From Faucicola osloensis_D (GTDB lineage Bacteria > Pseudomonadota > Gammaproteobacteria > Pseudomonadales > Moraxellaceae): DNA of 64,000 nt. Numbering within the stretch: the stretch's first letter is position 1; every line of letters begins with the position of its first letter. The notes under the pieces are model-generated. The model did not search any database, was not told the origin of the DNA, and worked only from the letters and a program-made list of their open reading frames with translations. Positions 35,384 to 43,534 of this stretch are shown in pieces. The position numbers and the translations under genes are program-made. The stretch is taken from the NCBI GenBank assembly GCA_020041925.1, contig CP083409.1. The stretch is one strand, 5' to 3'.

Positions 35384-36319
35384 CTAGGCAAATCGCGGTG
35401 TACGAATACCAAAGCGTGATAAGAATTTTTTGACTTTATTACCAAAACTCCGCGTTTCAACTTCAGTGACGGCATCAACAACGTGTCGTGCTTGTAATTT
35501 TGGTTGATTGACTAACGTTTGGTGATAATCATAAGCCCGCTGAATACTAATTTCTAATAATGATAAATTACTGGGACGCGGCAGGTAGCGATACACTTGT
35601 CCTTTATTGATCAAGTCAATTAAGGTGTGGCTATCGTTGAGTGAGGTGAGTACCAATACCGCTAAATCAGGGAAACTTTGTTTTAACGCGTAGATTACGG
35701 GTGAAATGTTCTCGCCACCCAAGGACACATCGGTGATTGCCACACCAAAACGGTCATTTTCAAGTAGCTCAATCGCTTTTTCTAATGAATTTGCCCAGTG
35801 CGTTTCAAACTGGGTGAATTTTTGCTGCATCTGTAAATACACCATCTCGCTGTCATCGATAACCAACACTTTGCGTTTGGCGATGATTGGCTGAGCGATC
35901 TGCAGATTTTCTTTGAATACATCTTTGGTTTGCAGCGCGATTTGGGTGGCTTGATTGACGATATTTTTAAGCTCATCTGTCTGCCAAGGTTTGGTGATAT
36001 AGCGAAAAATCTCCCCTTCGTTGATGGAATCAATTACCGCAGTTAAGTCTGCATAGCCGGTCAACAAGATGCGGATAGTATGGGGCGATACGTCTTTGAT
36101 ATCTTTTAGTACTTCGACACCCAGTTTTTTTGGCATGCGTTGGTCGCTAATTACCACTTGAACCTCGTTATTTTGTACATAGCTTAGTAGCTCATCGGGC
36201 TCGGTGGTGGTAAACACCTCATGGGTGGCGCGAAAATGCATTTTTAGGCTGCGTAGAATGCGGTCTTCATCATCGATAAAGGCAATTTTAGGTTTGGTTA
36301 CGGTCGTTATCATGGTCAT
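35384..36319 (-). CDS. Two-receiver response regulator without an output domain
   Basis: Protein of about 311 residues. REC1 (about 10-120) has FIDDEDRILR, phospho-acceptor in VVISDQRMPKKLG and Lys in YITKPW. REC2 (about 155-270) has VLVIDDSEMVY and Asp in AITDVSLGG, with YLPRP in place of the usual KP, so its lysine is lost. The last 40 residues are basic (GNKVKKFLSRFGIRTPRFA) and match no output domain. ATG 36319 is chosen over a TTG far upstream; ATG 36313 is also possible. It lies 122 bases after the Cache-type kinase in the same direction and is its likely partner. It may act by protein contact or as a phosphorelay sink. Confidence 0.85.
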   Translation of the reverse strand: MTMITTVTKPKIAFIDDEDRILRSLKMHFRATHEVFTTTEPDELLSYVQNNEVQVVISDQRMPKKLGVEVLKDIKDVSPHTIRILLTGYADLTAVIDSINEGEIFRYITKPWQTDELKNIVNQATQIALQTKDVFKENLQIAQPIIAKRKVLVIDDSEMVYLQMQQKFTQFETHWANSLEKAIELLENDRFGVAITDVSLGGENISPVIYALKQSFPDLAVLVLTSLNDSHTLIDLINKGQVYRYLPRPSNLSLLEISIQRAYDYHQTLVNQPKLQARHVVDAVTEVETRSFGNKVKKFLSRFGIRTPRFA

Positions 36320-36441
36320 GTCACTTAGGTAGGTTAACTTAACTATAATTAAGATTGACCACAATCAAGTGTGGCTCGTGTATGGCTGATCAGCGAGCCT
36401 GTCGGCCATCGGTTATCGGTTATCTAACATTAGCATTAGCA

Positions 36442-38850
36442 TTAGCTTTCTTCTGCGATTAAAAGCTTGGGTGATTGATGGTTGCTAATCGCTGTTTTGG
36501 GCAATCTAATGGTAAATGTCGTGCCTTCGCCAAGTTGTGATTGCACATGAATATCGCCATTATGCTGCTCCATGATTTGGGTTGAAATGGCAAGACCCAG
36601 TCCCGTACCTTCGCCTGCCGCTTTGGTGGTAAAGAACGGTTCAAAAATCTTGGCTTGGGTCTCAGCGCTCATCCCAGTACCGTTATCCGCCACGCTGATA
36701 TACACATTGGCGGCATCTTCTGTGCTAGTAATGTGTAATGTAGGGTGCTGATTTTGCCCCATCGCTTGTGCCGCGTTATTAAATAGGTTTAGTAGCACTT
36801 GGTTAATCTGGGATGGGTTACAACTAACCGGTTCGATAGCATTTAACTCAGTTATCACATCTAAATGCTTGATATTGTTACGGGCAATGACTAGGGAGTT
36901 TTTGATACAGTCGTTGATATCGACGGCCTTGATTTTGGCTTGGTCGATGCGAGAAAAATCACGTAAATTGACGACCAATTCTGAGATTTGGCTAACCCCA
37001 AACTTGGCGTCATCCACCAATCCATGCAAATCGTCACTCACCGCATCAGCGACCAATTCATCACTGCAAGCAATGGTTTGTTCAATGGTTTGGTTGATGG
37101 TTGCTGTATCAGCCGGCGACGCTTGCATCAGTTGTTTGAGCTGCTGGGCATGGTCAATCAATTGGTCATAACGTACGATATTTTCATCAATCAACTCTAA
37201 ATTACTACCCACATAGCCCAATGGGGTGTTCACTTCATGGGCAACACCTGCGACCATTTGACCGATGGTTGCCATTTTCTCTGATTGTACCAACTGCACT
37301 TGAGAGGCTTTTAAATCTTTTAACGCTTGGTGTAAGTTTTCGGTACGCTCCACCACTTGCTGCTCTAAGCGTTCATTGACTTGTGCTAATGCGCCTTCGT
37401 TCTCGACCACCCGATCAACCAGCTGGTTCATCGAGTCAGTAATCACGCCAATTTCTTGAATGTTTGCCGGTGGCAATTTGTGCTCACGCAGTGACAGATA
37501 TTTTTTTTGTGCAATCAACTGACCGATTTCACGGACGTTACGAGCGACTTGGTGCAGCGGTACCGCCAAAATACGGTGGAAAATATAACCACTTAATAGC
37601 AGTACCGGTAAGAAACCCAATAGCATATACCATTGCAACTGTTTACCTAGCTGATTGGCAAATAACATCAGCTCTTGATTGGGTTTGACGATGACCATTT
37701 TCCAATTGGTCATCGGCATGGCAAAAATAAACGCTGTGGAAGGGGTTTTGAGTAATAAATCGTTGTCTAAGCTGACTTGTTCGACAAAATGGGTGGCGTT
37801 GAGATTTTCATTTTGCGCGTTTTGGGTCATTAGCATGGCTGAAATGATACGTGCTTCTGAGGGAGAGATTTTTTGTAGGTTGGTGCTACTCACTAGCGTA
37901 TTGGCGGTAAAATCAAATTTACCACCATCTAGTTTTTGCGCTTGTTTGATGATGTTGTCATTGATGTTGTCTAAGCTTTTGGCAATGGGGGCAAAATCAG
38001 GGTTTTTCTTGGCAAAACTACTGACATCCATCATTTCGCCTTGCGGGTTAGTAGCAGTCACTTGTTTGACTTGTGCTTCATTGGGGAAGGTCAAAAAGTT
38101 GTTGTTCATATCGACTAAAAATACATAACCGCCTGTTTTGCGCTGCCATTCTTTGACCATCGACTGCATACGCCCGAGCAGCACATCAAAACTCACCACC
38201 CCTTCAAAGCCATTGTTTTGCGCATTAAAAATCGCCTTGGCGCAGGTCATGACGGGCTGTTTGGTAGTCGGGTGAATATAAGCACGGCTCCACACACAGT
38301 GGTCATGATTGGCATACACAGCAGGCACATACCACCAGTCACGGTAATAGGGCATAGCAAGCTGTGGTTGGGTTTTTTGGTCGTCTACCCGATTTGCGGT
38401 AAGTTTGCTCGGTGCTTGGTAGCTAGGATTGATGGTTTGATATTGACTGGCAGACTGCATGACACCTTGCATATCCCGTTGCCAAACAAACGCGGCTTCA
38501 TCGACGTTAGGTTTGTACATCAAAGGGTCGTACCACACACCACCACCGGCAATGCCTTTATCCATATTTGCCATTAAATTGCCAACACTGGTGTTGATAA
38601 TATCGGCATTCTTGGGCAAACTGCCGGTCATACGGCTCGCTGTCACTGCCATGCCATCAATTTGACTCACACGCGACAAAATACCATTCACCGCCTCATT
38701 GCCAGTTTCAATGATAGTCTGAGAGGTCAGTTTGGCGACTTCAGGCTTGGCTTGCTGGTCAATGATCCAATACACCATCGCCAAAAACACCAAAAAAACC
38801 AGCAATAATACGCATAACAAGCGTGTGGTAAGGTTGGAAAAATTCATCAT
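36442..38850 (-). CDS. Cache-domain sensor histidine kinase
   Basis: Membrane kinase of about 802 residues. TM1 is at about 10-28. A large periplasmic double-Cache region spans about 30-385 (motif GGVWYDPLMYKPNV, YYRDWWYVPAVYANHDHCVWSRAYIHP). TM2 is at about 400-420, then a HAMP-like linker and a coiled coil with QVNERLEQQVVERTENLHQAL. HisKA has the phospho-acceptor in MVAGVAHEVNTPLGYV, and the ATPase domain has NLFNNAAQAM, DNGTGMSAE and GEGTGLGLAIS. This CheY-independent HisKA type often pairs with SDQRMP receivers like the next gene. The start is at ATG 38850; a GTG at 38856 is possible. The tandem hexamer CATTAG spans its stop codon. Confidence 0.88.
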   Translation of the reverse strand: MMNFSNLTTRLLCVLLLVFLVFLAMVYWIIDQQAKPEVAKLTSQTIIETGNEAVNGILSRVSQIDGMAVTASRMTGSLPKNADIINTSVGNLMANMDKGIAGGGVWYDPLMYKPNVDEAAFVWQRDMQGVMQSASQYQTINPSYQAPSKLTANRVDDQKTQPQLAMPYYRDWWYVPAVYANHDHCVWSRAYIHPTTKQPVMTCAKAIFNAQNNGFEGVVSFDVLLGRMQSMVKEWQRKTGGYVFLVDMNNNFLTFPNEAQVKQVTATNPQGEMMDVSSFAKKNPDFAPIAKSLDNINDNIIKQAQKLDGGKFDFTANTLVSSTNLQKISPSEARIISAMLMTQNAQNENLNATHFVEQVSLDNDLLLKTPSTAFIFAMPMTNWKMVIVKPNQELMLFANQLGKQLQWYMLLGFLPVLLLSGYIFHRILAVPLHQVARNVREIGQLIAQKKYLSLREHKLPPANIQEIGVITDSMNQLVDRVVENEGALAQVNERLEQQVVERTENLHQALKDLKASQVQLVQSEKMATIGQMVAGVAHEVNTPLGYVGSNLELIDENIVRYDQLIDHAQQLKQLMQASPADTATINQTIEQTIACSDELVADAVSDDLHGLVDDAKFGVSQISELVVNLRDFSRIDQAKIKAVDINDCIKNSLVIARNNIKHLDVITELNAIEPVSCNPSQINQVLLNLFNNAAQAMGQNQHPTLHITSTEDAANVYISVADNGTGMSAETQAKIFEPFFTTKAAGEGTGLGLAISTQIMEQHNGDIHVQSQLGEGTTFTIRLPKTAISNHQSPKLLIAEES

Positions 38851-39277
38851 TGTCACTTATCTGTTGGCAAATTGATTGGCTAATTAAATGACCTATTGCA
38901 TCGCTTAGCGCCCAAGTAAAAAAGCTTACAAACGCTTAAAGCCGCCGTTAACGCAAAATAAAAACGATGGTTGATCTAAATTTCCCAAATTGCGTCATCC
39001 TGCTTAGAAAATCGATTGCACCATCGTCGGTGGCGGTAGTTTAGTAAGGTTATATGACAAAATGATGAATTATATCGATGGAAGGTAATCGGGCAATCTA
39101 TAGCAATTTTTGACGGGCATATTTTTAAGTTATTAAACTTAAGTTGTATAAAAATTCGGATAAACTGTAGAAAATGTTACGAATTGATTGTTTGATATGG
39201 TTGACATGAGGGACATGAAAAAAGCCCTCAATGCTGTTGAGGGCTTTACAGTAGTTATGATATAAATTAACTGTATA
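38851..39277 (-). other. Intergenic region between roadblock gene and Cache kinase
   Basis: About 430 bases. The left-directed terminator described at 39218-39247 ends the roadblock transcript. The remainder is AT-rich and should hold the promoter of the kinase/regulator pair; no gene is seen. Confidence 0.6.
39218..39247 (-). terminator. Rho-independent terminator after the roadblock gene
   Basis: Stem AAAGCCCTCAA (39221-39231) / TTGAGGGCTTT (39237-39247) with a 5-base loop. On the minus strand it is followed by a T run (A6 at 39218-39223 on the plus strand). Confidence 0.92.
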
Positions 39278-39709
39278 TTAATGAAACTCTTTATCGAGCT
39301 CTATTAAACGGTTAATCGCTTTATTCATACCGTGCATGATTTGCCCGAGCAAGACTTGTTGTTTGGTCACCACAATCACAATCATCGGCTGGAACTGACT
39401 AGGCACCGCGCTAATCATAATTTTACCGTTTTCGGCATCTAGAATGACTGAGCGACAGCCAGTAAGCTGCGCTTCGGCGGTCAATGCCTGTACCAATGCC
39501 AAGATTGAGCTGCCGACCGCGGATAATTTGCCGCCATCATAGGTTTTTTGAAAAATTGAATTGACTTCAAAGCCATCGGTTGATGACAACAACACCCCTT
39601 CAATGCCACTCGTGGTATGAATGAGTTCGTGCAATACTTCATTAGATAGGGTAATAAATTGCTCACTGGGCTTAATGCGGCTTTCCATTTGAAACAATTG
39701 GTCATTCAT
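39278..39709 (-). CDS. Roadblock/LC7 domain protein
   Basis: Small cytosolic protein of 143 residues with one Roadblock/LC7 domain (about 20-125): LHELIHTTSGIEGVLLSSTDGFEVNS, SSILALVQALTAEA, CRSVILDAENGKIMISAVP and VVTKQQVLLGQIMHGMNKAI. Bacterial roadblock proteins such as MglB and CvnB regulate a neighbouring small GTPase, often as dimeric activating proteins. The GTPase gene here is directly upstream on the same strand (144-base gap), so this is the probable regulator. ATG 39709 is used; the frame beyond it begins with TTG. Confidence 0.88.
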   Translation of the reverse strand: MNDQLFQMESRIKPSEQFITLSNEVLHELIHTTSGIEGVLLSSTDGFEVNSIFQKTYDGGKLSAVGSSILALVQALTAEAQLTGCRSVILDAENGKIMISAVPSQFQPMIVIVVTKQQVLLGQIMHGMNKAINRLIELDKEFH

Positions 39710-39853
39710 ATTGGTATCCAAATATTTACTAGAGTAACGGTTTTAAAATTGCTGTCGAGTTTATCAGTCGCTGCGCTCAATATCTAAGTCAAATGGCTTC
39801 ATTCACCGAATCGCTTGTTAACGTAAGCCATATACCGTAATTCAACCATGCCC

Positions 39854-40384
39854 TCACTGCGCTGTCAATTCAAGTGATGCAATAATGGTATCAACCAGTA
39901 ACAGCACATCTTCTCTTTTTCGCATATCGACTGGGAAAATAGGCAGATTCTTGTTATTGGCAGCCAACCAGTCATGATAAATGCCAAAGTCGCGCTCAGG
40001 CATTTTATCAACTTGGCTGATACCCACGACGATGCGACCCGTGTAAATTTTAGTAAACGTCTGTAAATAATTTGCCAAATCTGCCACAGGGTCTTGGGCG
40101 GCATGGTCAATCAAAATAATAACCCCCATTGCCCCTTGCGACAAAATCGGCCAAATAAAGTTAAAGCGTTCCTGCCCAGGTGTGCCATATAGACCGATAC
40201 TGATGCCACCTTCTAGCACCAATTCACCGTAGTCCATACCCACCGTAGTCAATGCCTTGGTGTTGACATGAAGGTCGGTATTTTTTACTTCAGTCGACAC
40301 CACAGGGATATCCGATAAGCTTGCGATGGCTTGGGTTTTCCCCGCACCCATAGGTCCGCTAAAAACAATTTTGAGACGTTGCAT
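39854..40384 (-). CDS. Small Ras-like GTPase (COG2229/MglA-like)
   Basis: Predicted GTP switch of 176 residues. The P-loop is SGPMGAGKTQAI, the switch I/G2 threonine is near KALTTVGMDYGE, switch II/G3 is LYGTPGQERFNFIW, and G4 is degenerate (ISQVDKMPERD, where NKxD is usual). The TPGQ form of G3 and its roadblock neighbour place it with COG2229 and MglA-type prokaryotic GTPases, which act in cell polarity (Myxococcus MglA) or in actinobacterial conservons. The gene sits between the REC-like/winged-helix protein gene (150-base gap) and the roadblock gene. A role in polarity or pilus control is inference. Confidence 0.85.
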   Translation of the reverse strand: MQRLKIVFSGPMGAGKTQAIASLSDIPVVSTEVKNTDLHVNTKALTTVGMDYGELVLEGGISIGLYGTPGQERFNFIWPILSQGAMGVIILIDHAAQDPVADLANYLQTFTKIYTGRIVVGISQVDKMPERDFGIYHDWLAANNKNLPIFPVDMRKREDVLLLVDTIIASLELTAQ

Positions 40385-40534
40385 GTAGAAAGCCTTACAC
40401 TCATTGCATTAATATAAATACAATATTAGGAAAAAAATTGCGTTAGTATCATACACGAAACCACGCTGTTAACTAAAAAAATTTAATAAATCCCTGATAG
40501 TACAATCAAATTATCAATCATCTCAATGAAAGAT

Positions 40535-42169
40535 TTACAACCCCAAGCGTCGACGTAGACGTCCTAAAAACCCCATCATGCTGTTGTTGCCAGTTTCTTG
40601 CGTGGGCGGGGTTGAACCTTGTGACGATGTAGCACTCGCTGAGATAGGTTCAGGCGCTGTGGTACTATTATTCCAAGCGCTATTGTGGGTAGTTGCAATA
40701 CTGGGCAAGGTATTGGCTGATGATTCTGCCATAGCACGGCGACTAAGGATTTCATCAAGTTTTGATTGAGGTTTGGCAGGCGCGGGTGGCTGATGTTGTG
40801 TTTGAGCTGACTCAGATTGGTTCACAGGCACTGTGGATTGTGCCGTAGCAGATGCAGCAGGTTGTTCAACAAAGGCAGGTTGCGCACTGGGCGTAATTGG
40901 CTGCGACTCATTCTGGATGATTTCAGCGGGTGTCATTTCAGCTACTGTCATTTGAGCGGGTGACATTTTTGGCAGTGATATTTCTGCTGGCGACATGGAT
41001 GGAGTCACTGGCTGGCTAATCGTTTTATTATTGAGCTGAGCGATAGTTTGCTGATAGACCGAAGCAGGCAATGCACCTGCGACAAATAAGCCAATCAGTG
41101 TTTTTTTGACTTGGGGTAGCGAACATTGACTGCGTGCTACCAATTCATCAATCGTTAACGAACGAGCTTCTAGTACACATTGGATTTTAAGATGGTCGTG
41201 TTGGTCGGCATCATGGATGGGTTTGACCCAACTGTTTATATGGTAGTTGATGTGCGAATCTAGCAAACCTTCAAATCTTTGACCATGTGTGCTAGCCAAG
41301 TCCCATAGCCATTGCACCAAGTTTTTAGCATTTTTGACATCTAGCTGATTGGCAGCCACATCATCAGCAAGCGAGATAATCCAAGGCTGATTGCACGAGA
41401 TGTACTCAGACACCTCCCAAACCCGCTGCTGTTTTGGATTTATATAGGCAAATAAGGTGCCAGCAGGGCTTTTGATACTCAATACTTCATTATGGCGCTG
41501 GGCAATCTGACTAAAAATTTTGGCAAATCCGATTAAATACTCATCATTGACAGTGCCGTTAGTGGTGGTTGATGACGCCATCGACTGGCTAGATTCGGCA
41601 AGTTGACTAGGCGCATTGTGGGTATGACTATTTGTAACAGCTGAAGCTTGTGCAGAGTGTGCAACACCAGATAATGGATTGGCAACTTGAGCAGGCGGAT
41701 TTGAGGCTACGCGCTGGTTGGCTATAGTGTCTGTCGCTGATTGATAAGCGTGAGCGACATCAGCGGTGAGATTAGCGGCAGTGGATGCCTTATTGCTAAC
41801 AGGTACGCCAGATAAAAACGGCAATTGTGAAAACAACCACTCACTGAGCGGCTCTAAATCTTTGAGCGGCAACACCAATAAATCTTGCGATAAATAGCCG
41901 TTTTCCGTTTCACTACGAGCGGTATAAATAGTGGCTGTATTGGGTTTGCTACTAATTAACTTTTGAACGCTTTCAGCATGACGAAAATCATGATTGACCA
42001 TAAATAAATCAATCTGCTGATTGTTCGCTGATACCCATTCAAGGTCTGCTTCTAGTCTAAGCAAGATGCGTAGATACCCTTTTAGCATCACTTGGTCGCC
42101 AGGCTTGATGCCAACCAAAGCAATCCGCATCACTTTTTTTAGACGATCTGAGGCAGACGTGACATTCAT
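40535..42169 (-). CDS. REC-like/winged-helix protein of the GTPase module, function unknown
   Basis: Unnamed 544-residue protein. Residues about 14-115 look like a degenerate receiver (MRIALVGIKPGDQVMLKGYL, IDLFMVNHD) with no acidic pocket. Residues 120-205 are polar and low complexity. A globular region follows (about 205-320: FAKIFSQIAQRHNEVL, KNLVQWLWDLAS). Next comes a winged-helix-like segment (about 322-365: SLTIDELVARSQCSLPQVKK, LFVAGALP) resembling the DUF742 pattern. The rest is Pro/Ser/Gln/Thr-rich with repeats of SPAEI/SPAQM/TPAEI (about 388-420), ending in GRLRRRLGL. The ATG at 42169 has GGAGAG about 10 bases upstream. It leads the roadblock-GTPase transcript. Confidence 0.72.
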   Translation of the reverse strand: MNVTSASDRLKKVMRIALVGIKPGDQVMLKGYLRILLRLEADLEWVSANNQQIDLFMVNHDFRHAESVQKLISSKPNTATIYTARSETENGYLSQDLLVLPLKDLEPLSEWLFSQLPFLSGVPVSNKASTAANLTADVAHAYQSATDTIANQRVASNPPAQVANPLSGVAHSAQASAVTNSHTHNAPSQLAESSQSMASSTTTNGTVNDEYLIGFAKIFSQIAQRHNEVLSIKSPAGTLFAYINPKQQRVWEVSEYISCNQPWIISLADDVAANQLDVKNAKNLVQWLWDLASTHGQRFEGLLDSHINYHINSWVKPIHDADQHDHLKIQCVLEARSLTIDELVARSQCSLPQVKKTLIGLFVAGALPASVYQQTIAQLNNKTISQPVTPSMSPAEISLPKMSPAQMTVAEMTPAEIIQNESQPITPSAQPAFVEQPAASATAQSTVPVNQSESAQTQHQPPAPAKPQSKLDEILSRRAMAESSANTLPSIATTHNSAWNNSTTAPEPISASATSSQGSTPPTQETGNNSMMGFLGRLRRRLGL

Positions 42170-42520
42170 TCAGTAAACTCTCCAACAGCTAGCGAATTGA
42201 TCTTTTACACAACTAAAACGCCATCAAGCATCCTTGCAATAAATTAACGTAACCCTTGGTGAAATCGATACGTTAAGTAGCTATTATTATTGCAATTTTT
42301 GATGATGTAGCAAATAAATGTCGTCTAAAACTAGCGGGTTATCTAGTGGACTATCTAGCGGGATATAAAGTTGAGATTTTAGCAATATTCCTATGATTAA
42401 GGTAGGTTACATATCTATTATTTATGCCTTTCATACCAATTCTGACAGCCCCAAAAACAATACAAAACAAAAAAACGCTTTTATCCTTGGATTGGTGTTA
42501 TTGATAGGCAAAAAATCGGT
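42170..42520. other. Intergenic region with short repeats
   Basis: About 350 bases between two leftward genes. It holds the 12-base imperfect tandem repeat at 42331-42366 and presumably the promoter of the winged-helix/GTPase/roadblock transcript. No gene or clear terminator is seen. Confidence 0.5.
42331..42366. repeat. Imperfect tandem repeat, three copies of a 12-base unit
   Basis: CTAGCGGGTTAT, CTAGTGGACTAT and CTAGCGGGATAT are consecutive at 42331-42366. They lie about 165-200 bases upstream of the 544-residue protein's start. Confidence 0.85.
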
Positions 42521-43225
42521 TTAACGACAATTTTTAGCAGGCGCGGTGACTTTCACAGTGACTTGTACATTTGCCAGTGCAAATAGCGATTGCACTTGCT
42601 TTTGGGCATTATCATTGGCAGTTGGTAGAATGCCAGAGTGGCAAGCGGATGTCAGCACTTGGTTTTTGCCAGCCACTTGCGCTTGGTTAAATATTTGTGG
42701 GTCGGCTTGCACCATGCCAAATACCCCTGTTTGAATATCATACACTTCAATGTTATCTAAATAACTATCCAAAATCTGCGCAGCGGGCAAGGTGATACTG
42801 ACATGGCTACCATCTGGAGTCACTTGTACATCAGTGGGTTTTAATTGATTTAAGTCAATGCCCGCGGTCACCCGTCCATGAGCGACAAAAAGCCCTTTTT
42901 GTTGATCTTGCCACAGGGCGTACCAATTGCCTTCTTTTTGGCTGGTGATAACGGTATCGACATTATATGCCACGGTTTGTAGTCGATTGAGGCTTTGAAT
43001 CTTAGTGACCACCCCTTCACGGGTTAACACCTCAACTTTTTTAGGGGTATTTGCTTGTTGCCACTGCAAAAATAGCCAACCCGCCACCGCAATCACCGCC
43101 AGTAAAAATAAACTCACCCAAAAAGAAACCGGCTTTTTGTTACCCGATGGGGGCGGTTTTGGCAAGTTTGTAGTCGGTTTTGCCTCAGGTGATGGCGTGG
43201 AAGACGAAGTGGGGAGTTGGGTCAT
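42521..43225 (-). CDS. DUF4230 membrane-anchored protein
   Basis: Protein of 234 residues with a proline-rich cytosolic N tail (1-32) and one membrane helix (about 33-50). An extracytoplasmic DUF4230 domain (about 65-232) contains TREGVVTKIQSLNRLQTV, YNVDTVITSQKEGNW, ITLPAAQILDSYLDN and YDIQTGVF. Two cysteines (in TSACHSG and KNCR) could form a disulfide. The family has no established function. Start ATG 43225. It is transcribed divergently from proS across a 309-base gap. Confidence 0.82.
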   Translation of the reverse strand: MTQLPTSSSTPSPEAKPTTNLPKPPPSGNKKPVSFWVSLFLLAVIAVAGWLFLQWQQANTPKKVEVLTREGVVTKIQSLNRLQTVAYNVDTVITSQKEGNWYALWQDQQKGLFVAHGRVTAGIDLNQLKPTDVQVTPDGSHVSITLPAAQILDSYLDNIEVYDIQTGVFGMVQADPQIFNQAQVAGKNQVLTSACHSGILPTANDNAQKQVQSLFALANVQVTVKVTAPAKNCR

Positions 43226-43534
43226 ATAGCCATTCCTAATCGTTTATCTAATAGTGGTAGTGGATACTATTTTGTATGGTTATGACTTGCCATAATTTCA
43301 ATGTAGTTAGTTTAAATAGCCAATGAGTATGACCAAATTGTCCTAATTTATAAAAATGCTAAAACCAAAAAAGTTAAGTGCAAAAAAGCTAAGTCCAAAA
43401 ATACGGCATCAACTTGGCAAAAATTAAAAAAACTATTGCACCACCCACTGGCATAAAATAAGATAATCGGTTTACCAAATAGTCTATCCATTCTCGTTTT
43501 TTTCTTATTTCAAGCCGTACAAACAAGGTGTGCC
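43226..43534. other. Divergent intergenic region DUF4230 gene / proS
   Basis: About 310 AT-rich bases with no gene. It must contain both promoters. A TAAAAT at about 43456 could be the proS -10. No T-box or other riboswitch was recognised. Confidence 0.4.
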
